Assembly: GCA_022393335.1 (NCBI GenBank)
Contig: JAJEKB010000262.1
Coordinates: 1-64,000 of the forward strand
Origin: Macrotrachela quadricornifera
Taxonomy: Eukaryota > Rotifera > Eurotatoria > Philodinida > Philodinidae
Reading direction: 5' to 3'
DNA: 64,000 nt
This document shows positions 24,201 through 35,631 of the stretch, one piece after another (position 1 is the stretch's first letter; every line of letters begins with the position of its first letter). The notes under the pieces are model-generated. The model saw nothing but the letters and a program-made list of their open reading frames with translations. It ran no database searches and was not told the origin of the DNA. The translations under genes and the position numbers were made by a program.

Positions 24201-27200
24201 TCAAAAGTACCATCAGTACCGGCAGGCCCTCCGAACAGTACTACTAATCCTGTAGTAATGACTACACAAGTTACATCAACAAAATCACGATCTGCATCTG
24301 AACCAAAAGAATCAGCAATAAATTTAAAACCACCATCAATTATTATCAATGGACATCAAAAGAAACCCACACCATCTAATACACATACTGATCAAAAAGC
24401 TTCATCACCTGAAAAAATCAAAGCAACAATTAATAAACCAATATCATCATCAATATTTGTTCCACCGCCAACTATACCAAATCTATCTAATGTTCATATT
24501 GATTCAAATATTGAAATAGGTCGTCTTGAAATAGAAGATGTAGCTAGAAAAGAATTAAATAATATCTATGAATTATATATTAATGATTTACTAGAAGAAG
24601 TTATTCAATCAGATTTTGAAAAACCATCAATTCCAGAAGTTATACTTGCTGTTATAACTGATTTAACAAATGATGATGATGATAGTAATAGTAATAATCA
24701 TAATATTATTCAACAAAATTTTAATGATATAAAACAAATTTATAATTTTAATCAAGATAAAGCACGTTCAACATCACCAGTTCCACATAATAATAATAAT
24801 GGTACAAATGGTGATATTGATTATTATTATACACGTGTACATCAAGCAGTAAATCTTAATGAATTAAATAATCATGATTCAGTACGTAGCACAAATAGTT
24901 CAAATCAAAGTATTGTTTTAACATCATCAACAGATCCATCATCAAATTATTTACAAGTAAAATTCATAGTTCTTTTTTTCTTGTTATTTTTTATTATAAT
25001 ATTTTAAGACTCGAGCAACACGTCGTCGTACTATTCGAACAACACGAAGATTTGTTGGACCAGATGGTAAACAAGAAGAAATTGTTACTACTAAAATTGT
25101 TGAACCTCATAATGATTATCAATCACGATTATCTGAACGGTAAGTTATTATTAAATAATATATAATGAATAAATGCTTTTTTGCATTTATATTTTATTAT
25201 TCTTTAAAATGTTTTATTCAAGATTAAATACATGAAAGAATAGAGCGAAATGAATTTTATACTTTCCTATGAATGTGTTTATTTTATGAGAATAGATATT
25301 TGATAAATTCTTTTTTAATCTTTATTCTTGTATACTCTCATCCTCAATGCACTAGTTTGTCATAAAGACATATTCATTTCAATCATCTGATATTTCTTTC
25401 AAAGACAAATAACTATTATAGCACAATCTAAAAATCAAAAGTTGCTATAGAAAGATTCGATTCAGTTCTTTTTCCAAGAGGATGGAAAAAGTAAATGTAT
25501 AGTATAAAATGGAGAAATTCTAAATTCCCAAGGAAAAGATGAAATCAATCTCTCAGAGAATATCTATACCCTATTTTCACCCTAGATAAATCACTAATTT
25601 TTATGTTTTAACATGTAAGCCTAATGTTACATACACAAAAGAATTTCACATATATCATGATCATTAGAAACAAAACAATATTAATAAAGGTAAATAATGG
25701 AAGCTATGATTTATTTTATTCTATTCTATTGTATATTTAAATATTGAAATAAGATAAAATCAATAAACAAAAAAATAATTTAGAAAAGAAGCACATCGTG
25801 AATTTCGTCGTTTATATCATCTTGAAGAAAAACGTCGTCAACAATTATTAAATCGTCATGAATTTGAAATTGATGAACAACGACAAGAATTTCGTCGTAA
25901 ACGTGATGAATTAGTAAAAAAATTTGATTTTGAATTACAAACAATGGAACAAAAACAAAAAATTGAAATTGAACGTGAAAGTGTTTTATTAACAAATGAA
26001 TATAATAAAAAAACGAAACAAATAAGATTTGGTTTGTTTAATTAATCTTTTTTTTATTTCTTTCTAAATATTTTACATAAATTTTTATAGATCAAGAAAA
26101 AGATTTAAAACAGTTTCGTGAACAAATTCGTGAACAATTTAAACAAATGAAACGTGAATTCGATTTACCATATAATAACACTGGTATATAAATAAACAAA
26201 TATCTTTATACACTACTCGTCAAAAGTATCCTCTCCCTCGGATCTCACCCATTACAAGTGCTGTCATTCTGAAAAGTTGACTATATATAGATCTCAATTA
26301 ATATAGGTCAGCAGCAAAATCCGTGTCTCCATGCCTGAGTTAAAAGAAAGTTATGATACGTAGGGTTTATTTCCATTGTGAACGTCATAACTCCAGAACA
26401 ACAAAGTCCTATAAACTGTGGAGTGCGTCATTTTGTAGCCTTGTATATTAGCTATTTGTGGTAAAAATCTTATCAAAATTCATTGTGTAACCCATAACTC
26501 AGTGTGGGTTCGATAGATCGGCTTCAAACTTACAAAAAAGATAGTCCCCAAAGACCTTTACTGTTCTATAGAATTTTCCGACTCCTATCGCGTACTAGAG
26601 AGAAATGGCACTATGCTCAAGTTCGAGATATTGTCATAGGTCTAGGTGCTTGAATACTCAGGCAATTGACCTCATCATAACAAGACATAAATGTTTATAG
26701 TCAGTTTTTTCCTCATTTTGACGACTTTTTATTTTTATGTTTTGTTTAACCGTATCGAAAAAAACGCTTTACAAAAGAATTGAGCCGCGAGTTTCGCTGC
26801 TGATCTACAATAATCGAGATCTATATACAGTCAAATTTTCAGAGTAACAGCACTCCTAATGGCTGAGATTAGAGGAAGAGAATACTTTTGACGAGTAGTG
26901 TACACATATTTTTTTCTTATTTTAGGTAATACACAATCAATAAAAGATCGTAAAGAACAAATAAAACGTTATTTAATAGAAAAAGAAAATGAATCATATT
27001 TACGTGAAAAACAATTTGTTGATAATCAACAACAAATACTTGATAGTCAATTAAAAACAATTGAAAATTATCATAAGCAACGTATACAAATATTAGAAAG
27101 ACAATTTCTTATTGAAAAACAAAATTTACTTAAAACAAAAGAACAAGCTTTATGGGAAATTGATGAACATGAATTACGTTCACGTTATGATCTTTTACGT

Positions 27201-30000
27201 AAACAAACAAAATCATTTTATTCATTATTTCGTACAATGTTAACACAACAATCCGAAAAAGAATTACAACAATTAGATGAACAAATACGTTTTGAACGTG
27301 ATACACTTGATGCACGTTTAAATGATGATAGACGTGAATGGCCAAGAACATGGAAAAAAACGCAAAAAACACGAAATAAACAATTTCGACAACAATTAAT
27401 TATTAATAAAACACCAATTGAAGAAGAAAAAATTTTAATGAAAAAGGTATTATTAACATTCATACAAATTATCTATACTTTTTTTTGTGTATAAACAAAG
27501 TTTTGTTAACTATATTGATAATATCTTTTGAGAATAATTGCTTTGGGTTTATATTAAAGTGCTTCGATGCTCATCCTTGACGTTGTTTCCTTAGTTTAAA
27601 GCCTGACTTACTTAATTATTCATAAACACAGTATGATAAATATTAAATTTGAAAGAAATAAATGGATAATGTAGTTCTTTTCCTCTTAAAAAAAAGAATA
27701 TTTTTGTCCGAAAAAACAAAATTGAGTTAAATGCAAAGAAGTTTGATCTTTCATAAATAAGAAGACTTTTTTTAATATCTCGTTTTTAATCATTTTCATC
27801 ATCTTTTTCTTATAAAGCACGCTTTTTCTTCTTAGTTGATTGATCACATATCTTAGAATTCTCTGTGGAACTTCATTCTATGTATTTAATGTTTTCTTTT
27901 TGTTTAAAAGAGCATGTCAAGATATAAAACATAATAAAGTCTCCCTTTTTAATTAAACTCTATTTTCATATTATATTTATAAACACGTCTATAAATACGC
28001 TTCCGATTTTTTAGAGTGTTTTTTTTTCACATATTCAACTTGTTACTCTTTTCTTTTATGTGTAAGATAAGAATATTAAGGATAAGACAAAGGATTCTGA
28101 CATGTTCTTTTATATATAATTCTTATTTGAACCATTTTTCAAACATTACTTTAAAAATAGCTTTCTTAAATATTAAACTAATGATTCATTTTCTATTGAA
28201 TTTTAACTTTTTGTTTTATAAGTCTTTATTAATATTTTATATTTCAATTATAGTAATTTATACTAATTCTTAAAAGAAAATTTAATTAAAATTTTATAAC
28301 TGATAATTTTTTTTTATTTTAGTTTGAAAATGATGAAAATGAAAGACGTCGTGTTCATGAAGAACGATTAAAAGAAAAACATCGTCATTTAATTCAAAAT
28401 CTTCATAATAAACATCAAGGAACACGAAATGAATTATTACTTGTTCAAGTAATCATTTATATATTTTTTTTTAATTCAACAAAAAAAAAAATAAATATAT
28501 TTTTTTTCTTTTATTTAGAGACAAAAATTAGAACAATGTGTTGAATTTGAAACACGTAAATTACAAGAACTTCAATCAACTTTTGAAAGTGATTGGCTTG
28601 AATTTCGTAATACACAAAAAACAAGAAAATTGGTAAGTAAATTTTTTTTCATTAAATTCTATTAACATTTTTTAATAGATAAAATATAAAATAAAACAAT
28701 TTGTTTTTTTGTCTTTCTTTTTCTCTCTCTCTCTTATCCAGATTGATCAGTTTCATACGTATTCACCTCCTTCATCACCTATGAAAATGACGAGTCAGAA
28801 TAATGCTAAACATTCTCAATATATTCAGAATAATAGACATTGTCAGACATTTGTTTACAATGCCGATGAGATTTCTCTTGAAGCTTTACTTGATCCAAAT
28901 TTTCGTCCAATGACAACATTAGAAAAACAACAACATACAAAATCTCAACAAATTTATTATAATAATGATCGTCTTCCACAACGATCATTATCAACTGCAA
29001 CACCAAATCATCGTTATGATCGAGCTTCATTTGATCTTATTATAGATTTACCAGCAACACAAACATTTTCAACAATACCTACACGTCGTCGTCATACAGC
29101 TTCAAACAATCCATCCATTATTCATCTTTGAGAAACGGGTAGATAGATATAGTTATCTAGCTAGTTGATTATTTTTTTCTTTCGATGAAAAAAAAAAAAG
29201 CAAAGAAAGAAAAAAGTTCATATTCATTTCTAATCAATCATTGGTGATCGGTCTATAAAATCAATTAATTAATTCGCTCCTCTATATATAATTAACATAT
29301 TTTAATTTGCTAGTGTTTGTTTTTTTTTTGCTTTATATTTTCTCTAGCAAACACCTATATCTCTTCCATTTTCGAGTGCGACATTACTTCGAACTCGATT
29401 TTCACCATTTACGACAAATGTCGTACGAACCCCAATAACATCACATGCACCTATTATACTCCGTTCAACTGGTAGTTATCGTCTACAATCATGGCATTCA
29501 TGGCCAGGTGTTGAATTAATTGATGATGAACAATTTTGCAAATTAAGCAATGATAGTGAAAATATTCTCTTTTAAATATCATAAAACAATTTTAACACAA
29601 GAAAAAAATAAAATCTTTAGAGCGAGAATACTAATAGGTAGTCTAAATGCTATATTCTTCACATTCATTCAAATGCACATATCTATATTGGGGGTTTTCT
29701 TATCTTAACATTGCTGCTCTCCTATTAACTAATCAACTACTGCTGCTATTCGAACAATTCTATACATCTTGGTATCTTTTACTGTTCTGGTCGCTCTGCA
29801 CATGTCTATATAAAAATATCTATTCCATTATGATCTTCTATATTTCTTTATTTTCAATGTTGTATTTTTAATAAAAATAATCTTTTGTTTTTTTTTGCTT
29901 TTTTTAGGAACTTGAAGAAAAATTTGCACATGAAACTTTAAAACAACGAGATTTTTATTTTGATACTCCACCAACATCAAATTTTGGAACATTAAATTAA
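21296..30000 (+). CDS. SLK: STE20-family serine/threonine kinase, SLK/STK10 (LOK) type
   Basis: Eleven exons: 21296-21903, 21961-22357, 22424-22743, 24164-24956, 25009-25139, 25784-26031, 26091-26183, 26926-27446, 28323-28448, 28519-28632, 29908-30000. All phases close and give 1147 residues (human SLK is about 1235). The kinase domain is at about 40-300: glycine loop GDGAFGKVY, Lys in AASKVIE, catalytic HRDIKASN, ADFGVSAKN, activation segment ending GTVYWMAPEV (GTP is usual). A disordered Asp/Asn/Pro-rich middle (about 335-705) follows. Residues 707-1147 form the long basic coiled coil of the SLK/LOK tail, ending ELEEKFAHETLKQRDFYF as in the family. The family acts at the cortex on ezrin-type proteins and the cytoskeleton (established for SLK and LOK, inferred here). 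Alternative 3' exons are listed separately. Orthology to SLK versus STK10 is not resolved; the symbol marks the family. Confidence 0.93.
22744..24163. other. Intron 3 of the SLK-like gene
   Basis: About 1.4 kb between the Asp-rich exon and the next exon. It contains coding-like antisense segments at 23587-23888 (listed separately). Otherwise it is AT-rich with nothing recognised. Confidence 0.6.
23587..23888 (-). pseudogene. Antisense spliced gene fragment nested in an SLK intron
   Basis: Three minus-strand pieces, 23888-23823, 23788-23775 and 23717-23587, each have GT-AG borders and join in frame to a roughly 70-residue tail ending in a stop. The last piece has a charged helix ending EVYYYWKHHKMKKDHN. 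A YYYxWK ending is reminiscent of the SANT helix in MTA, MIER and RCOR corepressors, but no other SANT residues are convincing. No starting exon was found upstream. It could be a truncated gene copy, a true nested gene with unseen exons, or coincidence. Confidence 0.3.
25140..25783. other. Intron 5 of the SLK-like gene
   Basis: AT-rich intron of 644 bases. I see nothing in it. Confidence 0.6.
26211..26900. mobile_element. Non-autonomous Tc1/mariner-like element in an SLK intron
   Basis: A 690-base element is flanked by TA on both sides (26209-26210 and 26901-26902). Terminal inverted repeats of roughly 85-95 bases begin CACTACTCGTCAAAAGTAT at the left and are mirrored by the complement at the right. 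No open frame for a transposase is present. It lies wholly between exons 7 and 8, and splice sites on both sides are intact, so it should not affect the protein. Confidence 0.85.
27447..28322. other. Intron 8 of the SLK-like gene
   Basis: AT-rich intron of 876 bases. Short open frames here are low complexity and unsupported. Confidence 0.6.
28742..29131 (+). CDS. Candidate alternative 3' terminal exon A of the SLK-like kinase
   Basis: A strong acceptor (CT-rich tract then ATCCAG) precedes an open phase-0 stretch of 129 codons and a stop. The phase matches the donor at 28632, so exon 10 could splice here instead of to 29908. The tail would be Ser/Pro/Thr/Gln/Asn-rich (it includes FHTYSPPSSPMK and TRRRHTASNN) instead of the conserved coiled-coil end. 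Codon use resembles the other exons. It could instead be a spurious frame, but a 390-base phase-matched open exon with an acceptor is unlikely by chance in DNA this AT-rich. Confidence 0.6.
   Translation: MDQFHTYSPPSSPMKMTSQNNAKHSQYIQNNRHCQTFVYNADEISLEALLDPNFRPMTTLEKQQHTKSQQIYYNNDRLPQRSLSTATPNHRYDRASFDLIIDLPATQTFSTIPTRRRHTASNNPSIIHL
29348..29575 (+). CDS. Candidate alternative 3' terminal exon B of the SLK-like kinase
   Basis: The acceptor TTTTCTCTAG leads into 75 open codons in phase 0, ending in TAA. It is compatible with the same upstream donor at 28632. It would give a tail containing TRFSPFTTNVV and LQSWHSWPGVELIDDEQF. No match to a known domain is seen. Confidence 0.5.
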   Translation, partial: QTPISLPFSSATLLRTRFSPFTTNVVRTPITSHAPIILRSTGSYRLQSWHSWPGVELIDDEQFCKLSNDSENILF

Positions 30001-30680
30001 ACATAATATAATCTCGTTATTTATGAAATTCTTTTAGTTTATTGAACTTATTCACATGGTTTTTTTTTTCGTCTATTCAGCGAAAGATATTTCCTTCTTT
30101 GTGTATATGTTAATCCGTCCTTATCTTTGATCAAAAAAAAAAAGAAACAAGGGACAAATTATAAAAAAATTTCTTGTTCAAATTATTTCTTTTCTTTTTA
30201 TGTATTTATTTGACTTTTTGAACATCGACTAATGGGTAGTTGTGAATTTCTTGTATGAATCTAATTCGACTTAAACAATGCATCAAGTTCTTCTTTTCTT
30301 TTTTTCCTTCGACTCATTTTGTCAGATAAATCTGCATTCATTTGATATTTTTTTTTCATTGTTATTCCAACGTATCTATATTATTATTGACTATCATGTC
30401 TTTTTTGCTCTTTTTTTTTTGTTATTATTGCTCATTTCATTGACGAAATTAGAACGACTTTCATCTATAACTCTGGGCATAACTTTTCTTTCTGTGACGA
30501 CAGTGATATGTTTAATGCCACCGCCGCCACTTAACTTTCTTTTTTTTTTTCACCACCGCTTTGCTTGGTCGATAGTGGCATTCATAGCTTTTTTTTTTCG
30601 TGCTTAAATAAAGAAACTAACATAACAAAATATACTAATTCAAGTTTCTTATTGCTTTTTTTCTTGTTATATTTAGATAA
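30001..30680. other. Spacer between the SLK-like and TLC genes
   Basis: T-rich spacer of 680 bases. It should hold the SLK 3' UTR and the TLC promoter. An open frame at 30278-30607 is phenylalanine-rich low complexity and is not taken as a gene. Confidence 0.6.
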
Positions 30681-31601
30681 ATGGTTACAATAAATGTCAC
30701 ACTTGGTCTTTGTTGGACAATATTATCAATTAGTTTTTTTCTTTTTTGTCGATATTTATTTTCTCCATTAACTTATTATCGATTATCAACAAATAAACAA
30801 AATAATGATCGAATCTCTTCACGTTATATTCAAACATGTTTGACCTATTCAGATGAAGAACGATGGGAACGTTTAAATTTATTAATTAGTTGGTTACATG
30901 CTGTAATAACCGGTGGACTTGTAATATATAGTTTTTTAACATATTCAGAATTACATGATGATTTTGTTAAACATGTTAATTTTATTACATATTTAACATG
31001 TTCATTATCATTTGGTATGTTAAATAAAAGAATATTTTACGAATAAAAAAAAAGAAAGAACAAAATATTTAATTATTTCTTTAAGGTTATTTTTGTTATG
31101 ATTTATGTGATGTAATATCAAATAGACAAGGAACAGATTTAATTGAAATAATAATACATCATATTGTTGTAAGTTTTTATTTTTAATAGTTTTTATTTTA
31201 CTTATTATACATATATATTAAGACATTAATATTTTTTGGTGCAAATGTATTTCGTATATTAAATATTGGTTATCAAATGTTTGCATTATTAGCTGAAGTA
31301 AATTCAATATTTTTACATGCTCGAAAACTTTTACATTTATTTAATATTCCACGTGAGAATTTTTTTGTCAAAATAAATATGATCTTAAATATTTTAACGT
31401 TTTTTTTTCTGTCGTCTATGTATGTTAGTTTTTGTTACAATTTTTGTCTATTATGATCGTTATCGTGTAGGAGATAATTATTTTATATTTGTTACATATA
31501 TTCTTATTCCAGCAATGTGGGTTATAAATCCTATACTTTTTTATCGGATATTATATACTGATTTTATAAAACGTTATAAATCTCGTAGATTAATCTCATG
31601 A
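30681..31601 (+). CDS. TLC-domain multipass membrane protein, TLCD1/2-like
   Basis: Four exons, 30681-31014, 31086-31168, 31223-31352 and 31429-31601, close in frame to 239 residues, near the usual length for TLCD1/TLCD2 (about 250). The N terminus is a hydrophobic helix (LGLCWTILSISFFLF). Features of the TRAM-LAG1-CLN8 domain follow: a membrane pair around LISWLHAVITGGLVIYSFL, GYFCYDLCD, the HH pair in IEIIIHHIV, and EVNSIFLHARKLLHL. The last helix is followed by a basic tail (KRYKSRRLIS). TLCD1/2 proteins limit polyunsaturated acyl content of membrane phospholipids; applying that here is inference. The short introns have good acceptors. It lies 680 bases after the SLK-like gene on the same strand. 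Confidence 0.85.
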
Positions 31602-34600
31602 AAACAGGAGTATGTGACTTGAATGATTTTTTTTTGTAATGAATCTCTTTTCGATATAATACTGTCCAAGTTTCAGTTCTCATTTTTATGTATATGTTCA
31701 GTGCAGCATTTGTTCAATACGAATTATAGTATATATTGTATAGTTTTTTTTTTTTTTTACTTTCTAAACATCTATTCTAGAAATATGTATGGATCTCGTC
31801 AACATTCCTTTTTTTTTTTGAATAAAGAAAAGAAAATATTTGAATATTATGAATAATAAATATTTACGTTAAAAAAACTTGGAAATCTTTGTATGCTATA
31901 AAGAAAAAACATGATAAAAAAATGGCGATTATTAAATAACAATTACGATTGTTCATCCGAATCTTAATACTTGAATTGAAGGCTACAGTCATGTTGTGAT
32001 ACGTAGGCAACCAATGTTTTTCATCGTCAATAATGTGATGTTTTTGTTTTTTGTTTTTTTTTGAATTAAATACATGTTCTATTCATATTGATATTAATAC
32101 TAATGTAAATAATAGAAAACTATTTATTTTATTGAAAATAACTTATCCATTCATATTGATATGAACTTTAACTTAAATAATAAAAAAAAAATTTATTTTT
32201 TTACGATTTTTATAACATGCGTTGTTATACCAGTATTTCACTATATATATGTGTCATATATTAGCTGATAGTATACTAGAAGTATTATCTCATGTTATGT
32301 TTCAATATTTTATTCGTTCATCTTTAGAAGAAATAAGAGACAAAGATTTTTTGCAAGATTAATTTCAATATTTTTGAATTCTTTAGCTAGAACGATTCGA
32401 ATGCACCAATATATTTGGATTTTTTTTCAACTTTGTATTTTACAATCAAACAAGTTTTCGGTATACATTTAAATTCATCATTTGGTTCTTTTTTACTAAC
32501 GACGAATAGTGTTCTGAAAGAGTTCAAATGATGATTCATCTGTGAATATCGTACCTATACAATCACTTATATTATTTAGCTTCTTGTACATATCGTTTTT
32601 TTTTTCTTCAGATTTTGATATATGATTAATTTTTGTTGAAACACTCCTCTAAGTATATTTACGAAAATGTAAAACGTTGACATATGACTGATGATTGATA
32701 GGTTCTCATTAGATTTTGTTTCGCTAAAGATTATTTCACTATTTCATTGAATATATTGACCAATAGTTTTTTTTCTTTCTTGCTTAGTATATGTACTCAA
32801 TCATTTGTATCTCGAGATTTTGAGTGAATTCATTCTTTTTAATTTATTAATATTGTAATACATAGTACTTAGTAGAATATTTATTTTACGATAAATAATG
32901 CTAGCACATTGTATGATTTCATTTCAAAAGTACAAAGTTGAAATATAATGAGTGCTTAAATGACAAGATTTTATCATGATTTGATATACATATATTTAAA
33001 AGAAACGAAGTTACCTTCTATATGTTAAACATGTAGAATAATTATCAATGATTCATCTGTAAAAAAATTAGCTGTCTTTTTTGTAACCACTTTCAATAGT
33101 AAAAAAAAAGTATCACAAAAAAAATTTGTTTTTTCGAGGCTTTTTTGTAACCACCTGTATGTATATGGGATTTATTAGTAATAAATAATGTAATATGAAT
33201 ATGACATATGATTGATTATGATCTTTGTATTTATGCATCTTAACGTTATAAGATTAAAAAAACCAGTGAAGACAAATAAATGTCATATTAATATTTGGTA
33301 TTAAATATTTTTTCCATATTTTTTAAATGAAATCAGAAAACATATTATTTTGTTTATTATTGACGCGTAGACAAAAGAAATTATTATATATCAAGATTGT
33401 ATATCAAACAATGGAAGTCAATCTTCTATTGTATCGATGATAAGTCATGCATAATAATTGGTTTTTAAGGATAAATAGAAATTAATAATTTCAGTGATAG
33501 GATTTAAAATAATTTTAGAAAAAAAACAAATTCAAATATTTTTTTCAACTTTTATATCAATTAAGAAACTGTTCAAATATTAAATTGCCAAGTTCAGAAG
33601 GAAAATGGCAATCAATAATTATGTTTGCTTATACAATATCATTGTTTCAATCGATTAAACTAATAAATATGATTTCCTAATTGATTGATATAACTCGTCT
33701 GAGTTTATACATAAATACAAATAGTAAATAGGAAAAAAAGATATGTAGTAAAACAATTATTTATTAAAATTACTTCATCAGATAATATTTTGCAATTGTT
33801 TAAAAGTAACTTTTACTTTTGCAAGAATCTGTATTGATAACTAAGGAATAAATAAGACAATTTCATATCCTCAAATACTGAAGATTACAATTGAATAATC
33901 TTCTTACAACTATTATGGCATTTAATTATCATTGTCGATGGGTTCAAGATAAATTCTCAAACATAAATTTTTGTTTTGTTTTTTTTACATCAACTATATC
34001 ATTACCAATAATGAAACGAGACAATTAATAATATTCTTGAAAATATCTAAATGAACATCATGTGATTATCTTGATATGAAAAAAAACGCAATTTCAACTA
34101 ATGATTAATGATGATAAGAACAATGAATTATCCTTCGAAATGAAACCAATACTAAATTTCATTGAATTTTTACATTTATATCAGTTAATTGTTAGACTGA
34201 TATGCAAAATAAGTGCATGAATGAATAGATATGTCTTATGTAACTCTTTCGTCTAAAATCTGACTCTAATTCTAACTCCAAAATATATTAACACTGTTAT
34301 TGAAAGATTAAACATGCCGATCAGAAGAAGAGCTCATTAGATACTTTAAGTTGCACACTTTATGTTAAGAAAAGTTTTTCATGGAAGAAAAACAAGATCA
34401 TATGTGTTCATTTTCGAACTAAGTTTTGATCCAAAGAGAATAACTAGTTTTGAACATATAAAAAAAAATGATCTTTACTTCTAACAACACTCGTTTTAAC
34501 TGTCTTTATGTGAATGGTATGCTTTTTGTCTAAATAATCAAAACTTCGATTATTCTAGCATTGTAATCGAGAGAGAATTCATATATGGTTTTGTCTTCCG

Positions 34601-35631
34601 ATTTATTATTTAATTCATGTTATTATTTATTATCTTTTATTTTCTTTTTTGTTCATTAACCTCTTGGATCCTACTGTCTTCAAACTGAAGACAAGATACG
34701 TCATGATGGAGGCGAGAGAACTTCTTTTGCGGTCTGTCATATCGTTCATCAGCTGAATACGCTAGAAAGAGTGATTCGCCATCTTTTTTAATCTATCGAA
34801 CAAAACGAAAGAATTTGTCAGGATTCAAGAGGTTAATATAAAGAATAAAATTTCGATACACGCAAAGAAAATTTTATCGAGAGTGATTAAAGTTTCGATA
34901 TAGATTTCACCGGAGTCGGTGTTTCTTATAGGTCTCTATTCTTCGTTATGGAAAACTCTTGATAAATACGATAAGCGGAATGTAATAGAAGATCCCTTTA
35001 ATTTTAATAAATAAAGGTTTATTATTAAGCGTAATCTTAAAACCATGAAGAATCCTGGAAAAGCCTTGAAAACACGTATCATAATAGAAAATTGTATTTA
35101 GTTAAAGTTTTAGAAGAATTTGTTGCCGAGAACTACATCTTTTATTGATTAGATATTGAAGAAAAAGAGATGTTTACAAATGTTGATACTTTCTTATTAT
35201 AGAAGAAGAAATAAGAGTACGGTTAAAATAGATAAAAATTTGGTTACATAATGCTTGAATAATCTTGAAGGTCATTCAAAGTCTTATTTATCTTAACAAA
35301 CGTTACATAATTACTATTCAACCTACGTCGACCTTTTTTTTTCTTGTTTATATATTATTTTTTTTTTATATATGAAGATAGCAATTATCTGATACACGTA
35401 TACTAATTTCATACAGGTAAATAGGCGAATAGCGTATCCACAGTCACACAACTACGATCAATGTACACGCACCAGACATAACTCAAGGTGCTTTTTTCTA
35501 TCCATACATATATATTATATATTTTGTGTTCTGTCTCTCCTAATGCACTTGTTTGTATTCCTTTTGGTCACTTTTATCGAGAACGACGTGAGTGACAGAC
35601 AAACATCTATTTTATTGCTTTCGTAAAAAAT
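31602..35631. other. Non-coding region with a miniature transposon
   Basis: About 4 kb without a recognised gene. It holds a piggyBac-like miniature element (34660-34832), a diverged tandem duplication of roughly 75 bases near 32073-32205, and the motif CTTTTTTGTAACCAC twice near 33075 and 33141. The last part (35400-35631) is presumably the arrestin gene promoter and 5' UTR. Confidence 0.6.
34660..34832. mobile_element. piggyBac-like MITE with TTAA target duplication
   Basis: TTAA at 34656-34659 and 34833-34836 flanks a 173-base element with ends CCTCTTGGATCCT and AGGATTCAAGAGG, 12 of 13 positions complementary. TTAA duplication is the hallmark of piggyBac-superfamily insertion. A subterminal palindrome GTCTTCAAACTGAAGAC lies near the left end. 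There is no coding capacity. Confidence 0.85.

Noticed and set aside
30278..30607. Open frame of 109 codons upstream of the TLC gene
   Set aside because: Translation is Phe/Leu-rich from T tracts, with no domain and no splice support.
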